A stretch of DNA of 41,353 nt from Xanthomonas arboricola (GCF_003353015.1 NZ_QREM01000008.1:335052-376404); one strand, 5' to 3'; counted from the stretch's first letter, positions 1-9,132 are shown. The notes: a model not told the origin generated them from the sequence alone. Numbers and translations: made by a program.

Positions 1-110
1 TCGCGGGACACGCCGTGAATCCGTCCATGGAGGCTCTTACGCGGCATCCATGCCGCGTAAGGTCCCGCGACGGTGGGCGGGCAAGGACCAGTCGAGTTAG
101 TCGGTGTGCA
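1..110 (+). repeat. Intergenic palindromic repeat, copy 1 (left end cut by window)
   Basis: A GC-rich block with nested inverted repeats. The central palindrome at 37-62 reads CTTACGCGGCAT, two bases, ATGCCGCGTAAG. Outside it, GCGGGAC near position 3 pairs with GTCCCGC near 63-69. The sequence from about 31 to 110 recurs at 26646-26727 in the same orientation and at about 29815-29894 in the opposite orientation. The first 35 bases match the left inner part of the 103-bp element at 29602-29704, so all these blocks appear to be one family. No protein is encoded. Confidence 0.75.
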
Positions 111-290
111 TGGTTGCAAGCAAGAGCATGAGGTGCACTGGGCGGATCGCTCTGGATCCGACCAGCTCTTACCGCCTCTCCGTTACAAGTGGAGTAGCCG
201 ACAGGCTTTCAGCACGTGACTTACCAACTTCTCTTCCGCCCAGGCTGAGCAACAAGCTTTCAGGAAAACAGCCGACCAACTTTTTTTGGT

Positions 291-393
291 GCGGTGCCCT
301 CGCCGCTTGCGGGACCGTGTGGCGGCATGGAGGCCGCCACCGAGCCTCCACGGACGGATTCACGGCGTGTCCCGCAAACGGTGAGGGCGCCGC
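291..393 (-). repeat. 103-bp MITE-like repeat with 25-bp terminal inverted repeats, copy 2
   Basis: Bases 291-315 and 369-393 form imperfect inverted repeats of 25 bp, with about 22 of 25 paired by eye, enclosing a second smaller palindrome (GGCGGCATGGAGGCCGCC). The reverse complement matches 29602-29704 with about six mismatches over exactly 103 bp. Weaker similarity runs on for some tens of bases on both sides (for example GCCGACCAACTT before it). I see no open reading frame and no clear target-site duplication. The structure resembles a non-autonomous mobile repeat or REP/BIME-type element. Confidence 0.7.
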
Positions 394-539
394 ACACTCG
401 ACGAACCAGGCTTTTGACTGCATCTACCAAACGAGACTGCAACCCGGAATCTCGCTGGATTCACGCAGTGCTCGGCAAGCAGTAAGAGGACCGCGTGCTC
501 GACCAACTCAGCTGCTGAGCAGTCGTCTTGTCGGATGCA

Positions 540-1277
540 CTAGGACGGCTCGGAAGGAAACTGCGCAGCGTTCGCCAACGCGCGGTACTCGCGTGGCGTC
601 ATGCCCACCGCCAGCTTGAATTGCCGCGCAAAGGCGCTTTGATCGCTGAAGCCGCAGGCATGCCCGATTTCGGTCAGGCTCTTGTTTCCGTGCAGCAGGT
701 GCATCGCCATCTGCAAACGCAGCTTGGCCAGCACCTGTTGCGGGGTGAGCTGGAACACCTTGCGGAACGAGCGCTGCAGCTTGGACATCGAAAACCCGGT
801 GATCTCCACCAGTGCCTGCATGCGCACGTTCTGCGCGTAGTTGGCGTTGAGGTACGCCAGCGCGAGCCGCAGTTTTTCGTACTGCGATTCGTGCCCGTCC
901 TGCGGTCCCAGATCACGCGAGATGCCGATGATGCCCTGCACCTTGCCGTCGACCAGCAGCGGACGTTTGCAGGTCAGGCACCAGCCCGGTTCGCGATTGG
1001 CGAACAGATGCAGTTCCAGCAGGTTGTCGATCACTTCGCCGGCCAGCACCTGCTCGTCCTGGTTGGCGTAGTTGGTGCCCAGACCGCTGGGATAGACCTC
1101 GGCAACGCGCTTGCCGATCAGGTCCTTGCGCGACTTCAGCCCCAACCGCCGCAGCATGGTCTGGTTGACGTGGGTATAGCGGCCCTCGCGATCCTTGACG
1201 AAGAACAGCACGTCCGGCACGGCATCGAACAACGCTTCCAGATCGGCAGGATCGATGCTCTTCATGCAGGACGTCAT
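540..1277 (-). CDS. PAS-domain AraC-family transcriptional regulator
   Basis: The 245-residue product has an N-terminal PAS-like sensor (about residues 12-122: DLEALFDAVPDVLFFVKD, then GIIGISRDL) and a C-terminal AraC double helix-turn-helix (about 138-235). The second recognition half is visible as GFSDQSAFARQF (209-220) followed by GMTPREYR (225-232), the family's most conserved stretch. It should bind DNA in the cytoplasm and respond to a small ligand or redox cue through the PAS domain. A CLTC pair at 100-103 inside the PAS domain could be redox- or metal-sensitive, which is inference. Two starts are possible, ATG at 1277 or at 1265 (MKSID), and neither has a strong ribosome-binding site. 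The next gene on the same strand begins at 1872. Its target genes cannot be told from the sequence. Confidence 0.9.
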   Translation of the reverse strand: MTSCMKSIDPADLEALFDAVPDVLFFVKDREGRYTHVNQTMLRRLGLKSRKDLIGKRVAEVYPSGLGTNYANQDEQVLAGEVIDNLLELHLFANREPGWCLTCKRPLLVDGKVQGIIGISRDLGPQDGHESQYEKLRLALAYLNANYAQNVRMQALVEITGFSMSKLQRSFRKVFQLTPQQVLAKLRLQMAMHLLHGNKSLTEIGHACGFSDQSAFARQFKLAVGMTPREYRALANAAQFPSEPS

Positions 1278-1395
1278 GCAGGACTGGACTCGGGATCAGG
1301 GAAGACGCAGCTGGCGATGACACCTGCCGCCGATGCAGGCCGCAGCGCATGCCACGCCATGATACGCCGCGCGCATCAGACGCCGGCGCCCGCGC

Positions 1396-1872
1396 TCAGC
1401 GCGGGTTGTCGGCCACGTTGGCCGCGGCCGGCGCGGTCTTGCTGTCCACCGCCGCAGCCGTGGGATTGCCGATGCGATCCAACGGCACCTGCTGCGCGCG
1501 CCAGCCACTGACCACCGCCGCACCGGACTGCGAGCCGACCTGCACCTGCAGGCGCGCACTGCCGCCAGGCGCGATGAATTCGATGGCGCAATCGCCGGCG
1601 GCCATGCAACTGTCGGCGGCGAGCGGATCCACCAGCTGCCAGCCCTGCTCCATCACCGCCTGCGCGAACGCGCGGTAGCCCATGCCCGACGTCAGCGTGG
1701 CCGGCAGCGGCACGGCCGGATCGCTGGCCACCGCATCGGTGCTGACCGCGGCAGTCGCAGACACCGGCGCGCGCGCAGGCGCGGCCGCGGCCGGGGGCCG
1801 CGATGCGGCCTGCAGGGCAGGACTACAGACGAGGGCGAACACCCACAATGAGAAGCGGAACAAGGTACGCAT
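1396..1872 (-). CDS. Small exported protein of unknown function
   Basis: The 158-residue product starts with a typical Sec signal peptide: MRTLFR, a hydrophobic stretch, then cleavage near LQAAS (about residue 23). A low-complexity Ala/Pro linker follows (about 24-60), then a compact region (about 62-158) with two cysteines in DSCMAAGDCAIEF that could form a disulfide. I recognise no family. The codon pattern and G+C resemble the neighbours, so it is probably a native periplasmic or surface protein. It lies between the AraC regulator downstream and the S9 peptidase upstream, with more than 100 bp on each side, so co-transcription is uncertain. Confidence 0.65.
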   Translation of the reverse strand: MRTLFRFSLWVFALVCSPALQAASRPPAAAAPARAPVSATAAVSTDAVASDPAVPLPATLTSGMGYRAFAQAVMEQGWQLVDPLAADSCMAAGDCAIEFIAPGGSARLQVQVGSQSGAAVVSGWRAQQVPLDRIGNPTAAAVDSKTAPAAANVADNPR

Positions 1873-2068
1873 GCGAACCGTCCTGGCGATCCTGGCAGGG
1901 AACTGAGGAAGTTAAAGATTCGCTATTTTGACATGGCGCGTGTGCACTGCGGCACTGCCGCCGCAGCTCGCCATTCAGCCAGGTGCGATGGTGCGGGCCA
2001 CCCCGCTCGCTCACAAGCGCACTCATCCAGCCGGCGGCTCGCCGGCCTCGTCGCCGCTCCCTGTGACC

Positions 2069-2098
2069 ATCGGCACGCCGCGCGGGCGGCGTGCCGAT
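2069..2098 (-). terminator. Stem-loop downstream of the S9 peptidase
   Basis: A perfect 12-bp stem (ATCGGCACGCCG pairing with CGGCGTGCCGAT) with a 6-base loop starts eight bases after the peptidase stop codon. There is no T-tract on the minus strand after it, so it may be a weak terminator or an mRNA 3'-stabilising hairpin rather than a canonical intrinsic terminator. Confidence 0.55.
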
Positions 2099-2105
2099 CG
2101 CACCC

Positions 2106-4226
2106 TCACTGGCCGATATGCTGCTTCAGCCAGCCGTTGACGGTGTCGTGCCACAGCACGCTGTTGTCCGGCTTGAGCACCCAGTGGTTCTCGTCCGGGA
2201 AGTACAGGAACTTGGAGTCGATGCCCTTGCGCTGCAGCGCGGTGAACGCGGCCAGGCCCTGCTCGACCGGGATGCGGAAATCCTGCTGGCCATGGATGAC
2301 CAGCATCGGCACCTTCCACTTGTCCACGTGCAGCACCGGGTTGAACTTCTCGTAGCCGGCCGGGTTCTGCCACGGGGTGCCGCCGTTTTCCCATTCGCTG
2401 AACCATAGTTCCTCGGTGGCATAGCCCATGGTGCGGTTGTCGAACACGCCGTCGTGGTCGACCAGGCACTTCCATGGCTGGTTCCAGTTGCCGGCCATCC
2501 AATAGACCATGTAGCCGCCGTAGCTGGCGCCCAGCGCGCAGGCCTTGTCGCCATTGAGGAAGCCGTACTGCTTCTGCGCGGCGGTCCAGCCCTTCTGCAG
2601 GTCTTCCAGCGGGCGGTCGCCCCAATGCTGGCTGATTGCGTCGGTAAATTCCTGGCCGTAGCCGGTGGAGCCGTGGAAGTCGATCATCACCACCGCGTAG
2701 CCCTGCCCGGCATAGGTCTGCGGATTCCAGCGGTTGCTCCAGCCGTTGCCGAAGCTGCCCTGCGGCCCGCCGTGGATCAGGAACGCCACCGGGTAGGTCT
2801 TGCCTTCCTGGTAGTTGTACGGCTTGACCACGTAGCCGTGCACGGTGTCGTTGTTCCAGCCCTTGAACTGGAACTGCTCGTAGTCGCCGAACTGCACGTC
2901 CGGCAGCAGCTCGGCGGCGCTCTGGGTGATCGCACGCAGGCCCTGGCCCTGCAGGTCGCTGACAAACACCTGGTCGCCGCTCTTGAGCGAGTTGCGGGTG
3001 AACGCCAGCGTGGTGCCGGCCAGGGTTGGCGCATGCACGCTGCCCTCGCCCACCAGCTTGGTCGCCTGGCCGCTGGCGATGTCGATCCTGAACAACGGAT
3101 GCTCGCCGAGGTCGTCGGCGCTGGTGTAGAGGCTGGCGCCATCGGCGCTCAACACGATCTCGCCGGCCGAGCGGTCCCACTTGGGGGCGATCTCGCGGCT
3201 CTTGCCGCTGGCCACGTCCATCGCCATCAGGCCGAAACGGTCGGCCTCGAAACCCGGTCGCTTCATCGCGCGGTAGTACAGCGTCTTGCCGTCGGCACTG
3301 AACACCGGGCCGGCATCCCAGGCCGGGTTGGCGGCGGTCAGGTTGACCGGCGCCGCCTTGCCGGCCGCATCCAGGCGGTACAGGTCGAAGTTGGTCTGCC
3401 ACGGCTCGTCGTTGCCGGTGGGCTTGGCGGCGGCCTTGGCATTCTTGCCGGCCTCCGGACCATGCGGCTGCGGGATGCGCACGCTGGCGACCACGCTGCT
3501 GCCATCGGGCGACCAGGTGTAGTCGTCATTGCCGCCGAACGGCTTGGACGGCGCATCGCCGGCCAACGTGGCGCTGATCGCCGAGGCGCCAACCACCGGT
3601 TTGGCGCCGGTTGCGGGCAGCTCGGAGACGAACAGCGTATTGCGACGGCCATCGTTCCAGGTGTCCCAATGGCGCACGAACAGCTGGTCATACACCACGC
3701 CGCTGGCCTTGGCATTCTTTACGCTGGCGAGCTTTTTCTTGGTGCACTCCAGGTCCGAGCCGCAGTCCTGGAACACGCCGGCACTGAAGGCGATGCGCTT
3801 GCCATCGGGCGAGAGCTTGTAGCTGTCCACATCCACTGCGAACGCGGTCACTTGCTGCGGCGTGCCGCCAGCCAGCGGCTGTGCGTACAACTGCTGCGTG
3901 CCGGATTTACTGCTGAGGAAGTACACCGTCTTGCCGTCCGGCGACAGCGCCGGGCTATTGACGTTCCAGCCGTCGGGCGTGAGCCGCCTGGGCGGCGCTG
4001 CATCGCGGGTACGCAGGTTGCGTGTCCACAGGCCGGTGGCCGGCTTGCCGTTGCTGCTCCTGGCCTGCCGCTTGGCGAACACCAGCACGCTGCCGTCGGG
4101 GCTGAGCGTGGGCGAGGACACCCGGTCCAGCGCGACCATGTCGCGCACATCGAATCCGCGCGCGGCGGCAAGACTTGGCAAGGTAGCCAGCAAACACAGG
4201 GGCAATACGGCGTGACGCAGCTTCAT
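2106..4226 (-). CDS. S9 family (prolyl oligopeptidase-like) serine peptidase, exported
   Basis: The 706-residue enzyme has an N-terminal signal peptide (MKLRHAVLPLCLLATLPS, cleaved near AAA), a seven-bladed beta-propeller made of repeated SPDG motifs (about 25-430) and a C-terminal alpha/beta hydrolase domain. The catalytic triad is visible: Ser568 in GASYGGY, Asp649 in HGQQDFRIP and His681 in DENHWVL. This is the acylaminoacyl-peptidase/dipeptidyl-peptidase branch of family S9, which removes short N-terminal units from peptides, here probably in the periplasm. I chose ATG 4226 because the signal peptide begins there. The open frame continues upstream to 4565 but that part is arginine-rich and not protein-like. 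The oligopeptide transporter two genes upstream fits a role in peptide scavenging. Confidence 0.93.
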   Translation of the reverse strand: MKLRHAVLPLCLLATLPSLAAARGFDVRDMVALDRVSSPTLSPDGSVLVFAKRQARSSNGKPATGLWTRNLRTRDAAPPRRLTPDGWNVNSPALSPDGKTVYFLSSKSGTQQLYAQPLAGGTPQQVTAFAVDVDSYKLSPDGKRIAFSAGVFQDCGSDLECTKKKLASVKNAKASGVVYDQLFVRHWDTWNDGRRNTLFVSELPATGAKPVVGASAISATLAGDAPSKPFGGNDDYTWSPDGSSVVASVRIPQPHGPEAGKNAKAAAKPTGNDEPWQTNFDLYRLDAAGKAAPVNLTAANPAWDAGPVFSADGKTLYYRAMKRPGFEADRFGLMAMDVASGKSREIAPKWDRSAGEIVLSADGASLYTSADDLGEHPLFRIDIASGQATKLVGEGSVHAPTLAGTTLAFTRNSLKSGDQVFVSDLQGQGLRAITQSAAELLPDVQFGDYEQFQFKGWNNDTVHGYVVKPYNYQEGKTYPVAFLIHGGPQGSFGNGWSNRWNPQTYAGQGYAVVMIDFHGSTGYGQEFTDAISQHWGDRPLEDLQKGWTAAQKQYGFLNGDKACALGASYGGYMVYWMAGNWNQPWKCLVDHDGVFDNRTMGYATEELWFSEWENGGTPWQNPAGYEKFNPVLHVDKWKVPMLVIHGQQDFRIPVEQGLAAFTALQRKGIDSKFLYFPDENHWVLKPDNSVLWHDTVNGWLKQHIGQ

Positions 4227-4579
4227 CGAGAGTTCCCGCAACGGCAAAACGTCGATGGTAGGCGTTGCTGCGGCGCACGCGCAAAGGCTTGCGGTCGGGT
4301 CTGCCCTTGTGGCCGCGTGCCGTTGCCGGGCAGCCGGGAAACTCCATCGCGCACGCAGCCTGCGCTGTCCTGCCGCGAAGCACCGCTGCGGCAGCGGCGT
4401 GCCATCTGCCACAGCGCGTGCTGCGACTGCGCCGCGGACGCACGCAGGCAGGCATCTCGCGCGCACTGCACGTGCAGCGGGCGGGCTGGCGGGGTGCCGG
4501 CCGGCCGACACCCAACCATCAGGTCCCACTGCAGCGCTGCCACGCAGATCCGTGGCAGCGCCCACACCTTTTCAGCGCC
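4227..4579. other. Gene-free interval upstream of the S9 peptidase
   Basis: About 350 bp between the peptidase start and the stop of the next minus-strand gene. It should hold the peptidase promoter. I see no convincing -35/-10 pair, hairpin or small gene. Confidence 0.5.
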
Positions 4580-5440
4580 TCAGAAGCGGTGCGACATCCC
4601 CACATACACCTGCGCGTCCGGGGTGCGGTGGTTGAGGCCGAAGTTGGCGCCCACGTCCAGCTGCAACAGCGGATTGAGCAGATACGCAGCGGCGACGTCG
4701 GCCGAGTACTGCTCGATGGTCTGCGCGGGATCGCGGTTGATCGAGGACCACACCTCCACCGCCATCGACAACTTTGAGGTCAACGGATGCGCCAGGTTGA
4801 TCGCGTTGACGATGGCGACATGCTTGCCGCTGCCATCGCTGTCGGCCAACCAATCCACCTCCGGCCCGAAGGTCAGCGAGAAGCTGTCGGGCAGCGCGAA
4901 ATTGATCGGCAAGGCGACGCCGCCTTCCCACTCGTCGTTGCCCAGGCCGGTGTGCGCGGTCGGCGCCTTGACGAACGGCAGCAATGCCACGCTGGCGGTA
5001 TCGCTCTCGTAGAAACGCGCCTTCATGCGCAGGAAGATGTCGCCGCCGCCGCTCAGGCTGCTGCGCGCACCGGTGGCGCGGTCGGTGGTCTTGACCTGCA
5101 GCTGCGGTGCCCAGTTGAGCTGCAGGTCGATGCGGTCGCTGACGCCGTACTTGAGCGTGGGGTTGGTGAAATAGGAGGTCTCGGTGCGGGTGGCGGGCTG
5201 GCTGTCGCGGGTGTAGCTGCCGATGTCGGTTTCCAGCTGCCAGGCGCCGGTCGGCACGGTACAGGTGGAATTGGCCTTGGTCGGGCGATCGGTACACAGC
5301 GCCGCTTCGGTGGCCTCTTGTGCCTGTGCCTGCAGCGCGAGGCTGCACAGCACGCCGGCCAGGGCGAGGCGCAACAGGGGGGGGCGTGGGGTGCGTGGGA
5401 AACGGGGGGAGATGGCGGTCGGCATTGCAGTGGTTTCCAT
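4580..5440 (-). CDS. Outer-membrane beta-barrel protein, MetA-pathway-of-phenol-degradation type
   Basis: The 286-residue product has a signal peptide (hydrophobic segment about residues 20-40, cleaved near LQAQAQE). The mature part is made of alternating polar and hydrophobic strands and ends in VGMSHRF, the C-terminal phenylalanine signature of outer-membrane barrels. The pattern CTDRP early in the mature part, then TNPTLKYG and GDIFLRMKARF, is that of the putative MetA-pathway phenol-degradation transporter family. In that family the role in uptake of hydrophobic compounds is presumed from context, and no aromatic-degradation genes are nearby here. ATG 5440 is used. ATG 5425 (MPTAISPRF) is an equally possible start and would give a more usual signal peptide length. 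Confidence 0.8.
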   Translation of the reverse strand: METTAMPTAISPRFPRTPRPPLLRLALAGVLCSLALQAQAQEATEAALCTDRPTKANSTCTVPTGAWQLETDIGSYTRDSQPATRTETSYFTNPTLKYGVSDRIDLQLNWAPQLQVKTTDRATGARSSLSGGGDIFLRMKARFYESDTASVALLPFVKAPTAHTGLGNDEWEGGVALPINFALPDSFSLTFGPEVDWLADSDGSGKHVAIVNAINLAHPLTSKLSMAVEVWSSINRDPAQTIEQYSADVAAAYLLNPLLQLDVGANFGLNHRTPDAQVYVGMSHRF

Positions 5441-6188
5441 GGCAGGACGCTGGACAGATCGGGTGAGCGGTCAGCGTTGGCGAGGGGGAATGCACGTGGA
5501 TGTAGAACGACTGCGAGGCCACCTGACGGGCGGCGTGTTGCCAATCGATCTTATAGGCGTCGGCGGGCCCGAAGACGCCGACGATGACAAAAGCGACCTC
5601 AACCGCAGGCGGATGTCGCACAACGTGATAGGAGTCACCCTTCTGCGCCCATCGTGCGCGGGTCACGCAGTGCGGGAGCGTGCGACGTGGCGCGTCGTCG
5701 GGATCGATCGAGGCATGTGCTGGCCGTAGTGCACCGTCGGTGCGGGAGGCCTCACGATACGGAGCAGCGGCATAAAGTCGCTATGCACGAAGACTGCGCA
5801 GGACGTAAAGCCGGCGCAAAGGCGCTGCCATGTGCAGACGCGATACCCTGCATTGCGGGTGCGTCCTGAGCAGCAGGCGCGTGATGCGTCGCCGGATTGC
5901 AGCTGCGCTCGTGCCAGCCGATCTGTCGATCAGCCGGGCGCGCCGATGGCATTGCCCTGCATCGACAGGGCAGGTCCGCTCACGCTGGCAACGCACGATC
6001 TTGCGATGACAGGCCGATGGGACGTGCCGCCACGGCGTGGCATCGCCGATTCGATGTACCCGTCTGTGCAGCGCCCAGCTGTGCCATGCGGCAATGCCGC
6101 TGCATTCCCAGCGTTCTACATCGGGACCGCGCTCGAACCGCACGGCTTGCATTGCACCCGACGCCGCGGCAATCCGGTTGCAACACCC
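5441..6188. other. Gene-free interval of about 750 bp
   Basis: Several open frames of 60-200 codons cross this stretch on both strands. All are rich in Arg, Cys and His, lack a ribosome-binding site, overlap one another and resemble nothing I know. I regard the interval as non-coding. The terminator at 6189-6227 closes its right end. Confidence 0.55.
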
Positions 6189-6227
6189 CAACGAAAAACG
6201 GACACGCATCCCGCGATGCGTGTCCGT
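6189..6227 (-). terminator. Rho-independent terminator of the OPT transporter gene
   Basis: Read on the minus strand, a perfect 12-bp stem (ACGGACACGCAT / ATGCGTGTCCGT, plus-strand arms 6198-6209 and 6216-6227) with a 6-base loop runs directly into five Ts (AAAAA at plus-strand 6194-6198). It lies about 45 bp beyond the stop codon at 6271. Confidence 0.9.
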
Positions 6228-6270
6228 CGGGTTGCGGCATGCAGGCGCATGCCGCTTCGATACAGCATCC

Positions 6271-8241
6271 TCAGGCGGCCTGTTCGCCGCGCTTGCCGAC
6301 GCGGTACAGCAGCCAGCCGACCAGGGCGAGGATCGCCAGGCCGAACCATTGGTTGAGCTGCAGGCTGGCCGGCAACGCCAGCACATCGGCACGGCTGGAC
6401 AGCACGATCGGCACCGCGATGGCGATTCCCATCAACGCCTCGCCGGTGATCAGGCCGGCGGCGAACAGCACGCCCGGGCGGTGCACGCGGTCGCGGCCTT
6501 CCTCGTCGTCGGTGCGGATCCTGTGGAAGCGCTCCACCAGATGCGCGATCAGGCCGCCGATGAAGATCGGCACCATCAGCTCCAACGGCAGATAGATGCC
6601 GATCGCCGCCGCCAGCACCGGCACGCGGAAGCGCTTGCCGGTCTTCTTCAGCCACTCGTCCAGCGCGATGATCGCCGCGCCCACGCCGGCACCAATCGCG
6701 ATCATCGACCACGGTAGCTGCCCACCGAACAGGCCCTTGGCGACCGAGGCCATCAGCGTGGCCTGCGGCGCAGCGAGCGAGTTTGGATGCTGCGGGGTGG
6801 CCGGGCCGATGCCGTAGGCCTGCGCGAGCAGGTTCAGTACCGGCGCCATGATCAGCGCGCAGGAAAACGCGCCGATGCCCAGCATCAGTTGCTGCTTCCA
6901 CGGCGTGGCGCCGACCAGATAACCGGCCTTGAGATCCTGCAGGTTGTCGCCGCCCACCGCTGCCGCGCAGCACACCACCGCGCCGATCATGATCGCCGCC
7001 ACCGCGCCCAGCGGTGCGGCGCCGATGCCGACCGGCACCAGGCCATCCTTGCCCAGCAGCAGCACCAGCACTGCCGAGGCGAACAGGATGGTGGAGATGG
7101 TGATGCCCGAGACCGGGTTGTTGGACGAACCGATCAGGCCGGCCAGGTAGCCGGACACCGACACGAACAGGAAGCCGGCCACGATCATGATGATGGTCAT
7201 CGGGATCGACACGTGCCACTGCTGCACGATTGCCTGGTACAGGCCCAGCAGCGGCAGGGTGCACAGCACCAGCGCCACCAGCATCCACTTCATCGGCAGG
7301 TCGCGTTCGGTCTCGGCCACCACACCGCCACCGCTCTTGCGCGCGGCGGCGAAGCCGCTCTTGACCCCGGACAACAGCGATTTACGCAGCGAGAACAGCG
7401 TCCACACGCCGCCGATCAGCATCGCGCCGACACCGAGGTAACGGATCTTGGCGCCCCAGATGCCGAATGCCGTATCGGCCGCCGGCGCGCCGACCAGGCT
7501 CTGCGCCAATGCCGGGTCGCTGCCCATGAAGAACTGCTGGTACAGCGGAATGGCGATATGCCAGGACAGGATCGACCCGGACAGCACCACGATGCCGACA
7601 TTCAGCCCGACGATGTAGCCCACGCCCAGCAGCGCCGGCGACAGGTTGGTACCCAGATAGCCGACCAGGCGGCTGCTGCCCAGGTAGGTGGCCTGCGCCC
7701 AGGTGTCCGGGATCACCCGCAGGCCGCTGGCCGCACCCAGCTTGACCAGCGCACCGATGGCGCCGGACATGGCCAGGATTTTCAGGCCCGGGCCGGGATT
7801 CTCGCCGGCCTTGAGCACCTCGGCCGCGGCCTTGCCTTCGGGGAACGGCAGCGGGTCTTCGACGATCATCGAGCGCCGCAGCGGCACCGAGAACAGCACC
7901 CCGAGCAAGCCGCCCATGCCGGCGATGCCGAGCACCCACCAGTACTTGAAGTCCGGCCAATAGCCCATGATCACCAGCGCGGGAATGGTGAAGATCACCC
8001 CGGCCGCGATCGACGAACCGGCCGACGCCCCGGTCTGGACGATGTTGTTTTCCAGAATGGTGCCGCCGCCGAGCAGGCGCAGCACGCCCATCGAGACGAC
8101 CGCGGCCGGAATGGCGGTGGCGATGGTCAGGCCGGCAAACAGGCCCAGATAGGCGTTGGCGGCCGAAAGCACCACCGCCAGCACGATGGCCAGCACGACG
8201 GCACGGAAGGTGAGCTGGCGCGGTTGCGCGTCATGGCTCAT
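6271..8241 (-). CDS. OPT-family oligopeptide transporter
   Basis: The 656-residue integral membrane protein has about 15 hydrophobic segments spread over its whole length. It begins with the OPT-type N-terminal helices (LTFRAVVLAIVLAVVLSAANAYLG) and contains the repeated Gly/Ala/Pro-rich loops of the family (for example FPEGKAAAEVLKAGE, residues about 140-155). OPT proteins are proton-coupled importers of small peptides or metal chelates in the inner membrane. In bacteria the substrates are mostly untested. ATG 8241 is preferred because AGGGGAA lies just before it; the open frame also has a TTG seven codons earlier. The gene is monocistronic as far as can be seen, closed by the strong terminator at 6189-6227. 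The S9 peptidase and OPT transporter together suggest peptide use. Confidence 0.93.
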   Translation of the reverse strand: MSHDAQPRQLTFRAVVLAIVLAVVLSAANAYLGLFAGLTIATAIPAAVVSMGVLRLLGGGTILENNIVQTGASAGSSIAAGVIFTIPALVIMGYWPDFKYWWVLGIAGMGGLLGVLFSVPLRRSMIVEDPLPFPEGKAAAEVLKAGENPGPGLKILAMSGAIGALVKLGAASGLRVIPDTWAQATYLGSSRLVGYLGTNLSPALLGVGYIVGLNVGIVVLSGSILSWHIAIPLYQQFFMGSDPALAQSLVGAPAADTAFGIWGAKIRYLGVGAMLIGGVWTLFSLRKSLLSGVKSGFAAARKSGGGVVAETERDLPMKWMLVALVLCTLPLLGLYQAIVQQWHVSIPMTIIMIVAGFLFVSVSGYLAGLIGSSNNPVSGITISTILFASAVLVLLLGKDGLVPVGIGAAPLGAVAAIMIGAVVCCAAAVGGDNLQDLKAGYLVGATPWKQQLMLGIGAFSCALIMAPVLNLLAQAYGIGPATPQHPNSLAAPQATLMASVAKGLFGGQLPWSMIAIGAGVGAAIIALDEWLKKTGKRFRVPVLAAAIGIYLPLELMVPIFIGGLIAHLVERFHRIRTDDEEGRDRVHRPGVLFAAGLITGEALMGIAIAVPIVLSSRADVLALPASLQLNQWFGLAILALVGWLLYRVGKRGEQAA

Positions 8242-8601
8242 GGGCAGTTCCCCTGTGGGCAAAAAATCCGCACCACGCTAGCGCCTGGGCGGGGTTCCGT
8301 CCAGTTGCGCCGCGGCGTGACAGTGTGCGTGCTTTGGCGGTGGAGTGCACGGGCTTGCTGCTGGCAGCACCGGCTCACGCTGAGAACGACCTGCACAGCG
8401 CGCTTACTACGGCATGGATACGCCTGCGTCGATATCGGTTCGCCTTTAAAGAGCGTCATGTCGCAGCGATCATTACGATCGCGCCAACACCTGGCTTCCA
8501 TGGCAGCAGCATTCTCCGGCCCGGTTGCTTCGGCACGACGCGACGAGCATCGCGACTCCCCCCCGTTCCTGACACGTACCTCCTACCGCAGGGCTTCCAT
8601 C
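8242..8601. other. Divergent intergenic region
   Basis: About 360 bp between the OPT gene (leftward) and the small exported protein (rightward), so it should hold both promoters. Nothing else is recognisable. The frame of the right-hand gene stays open far upstream, but without a signal-peptide-like or conserved sequence. Confidence 0.5.
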
Positions 8602-9132
8602 ATGAAACATTCGCTAGGCACCGTTCTTTTCTCCGGCATGCTGATGCTGTCGCTGCAGCCATCCACTGCGTTCGGCCAAGACCATTCTCCGCAAAGCGAA
8701 AAATGCCCGGAACCTGCCGCGGTCCACTACGACGCAGCCCACTACCGAGCGGTCGCCGATGTCGAGTTTCCTGCTGGAAGCGTTGCTTATGGAAGAGGCG
8801 ATTGGGTCAGCACGAAGCAGCCCGATCAGGGTGTACCGATCAAGCTGTCCTCGGTATTGTTCTACGGCAAGCAACCGGGCAAATCCAAAACAGAATCAGA
8901 ATCGGAGGGTGCGCTGGTCAATTGCACCTATGAGTTGCGTAACCACAAGCAAGTGGATTTGGCTTACTTCGACCGAAGCACACCAAATCAGCAGCGCAAC
9001 CTGATCGTCGTCCCCAAACGCCCCTCGCGCTGGCAGCTCGATCAAAAAACGCCAGCACCAACGCAGGATGCGTTCTACTACTGTACACAGAGTACGAAAG
9101 ACTGTGCGTTCGAACCGCGACGTCTGGAATGA
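8602..9132 (+). CDS. Small exported protein, possibly DUF3757-like
   Basis: The 176-residue product has a clear Sec signal peptide (MKHSLGTVLFSGMLMLSLQP, cleaved near TAFGQ). Its hydrophilic mature part carries four cysteines, near residues 35, 108, 160 and 167, likely paired as disulfides. The motifs GDWVSTKQ and LVNCTYELR recall the DUF3757 group of secreted beta-rich proteins, but this is from memory and weak. The start is set by the signal peptide, since the frame is open upstream. The end of the gene is visibly richer in A+T than its neighbours, which suggests acquisition by transfer. The last dozen codons before the stop are normal, so the gene looks intact. Role unknown. Confidence 0.6.
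   Translation: MKHSLGTVLFSGMLMLSLQPSTAFGQDHSPQSEKCPEPAAVHYDAAHYRAVADVEFPAGSVAYGRGDWVSTKQPDQGVPIKLSSVLFYGKQPGKSKTESESEGALVNCTYELRNHKQVDLAYFDRSTPNQQRNLIVVPKRPSRWQLDQKTPAPTQDAFYYCTQSTKDCAFEPRRLE

Larger units (their letters stand above)
1..539. other. Gene-free interval at the left edge
   Basis: Apart from the two repeat copies described separately (about 1-110 and 291-393) I see no gene, RNA or promoter here. Short open frames run through the repeats but have no homology that I recognise and no ribosome-binding site. Confidence 0.6.

Noticed and set aside
1-110. Palindromic repeats as integron attC sites
   Set aside because: No integrase, no cassette-like gene spacing and no attC core sites. 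The blocks are a dispersed repeat family instead.
2454-5012. Long plus-strand open frame (852 codons) opposite the S9 peptidase and the outer-membrane protein
   Set aside because: It lies entirely antisense to two well-supported genes and has the Arg/Ala/Leu/Gly/His-rich composition of a G+C shadow frame, with no recognisable domains.
5441-6188. Possible small genes in the 750-bp interval
   Set aside because: Competing frames on both strands with no start signals, no recognisable motif and no consistent codon bias.
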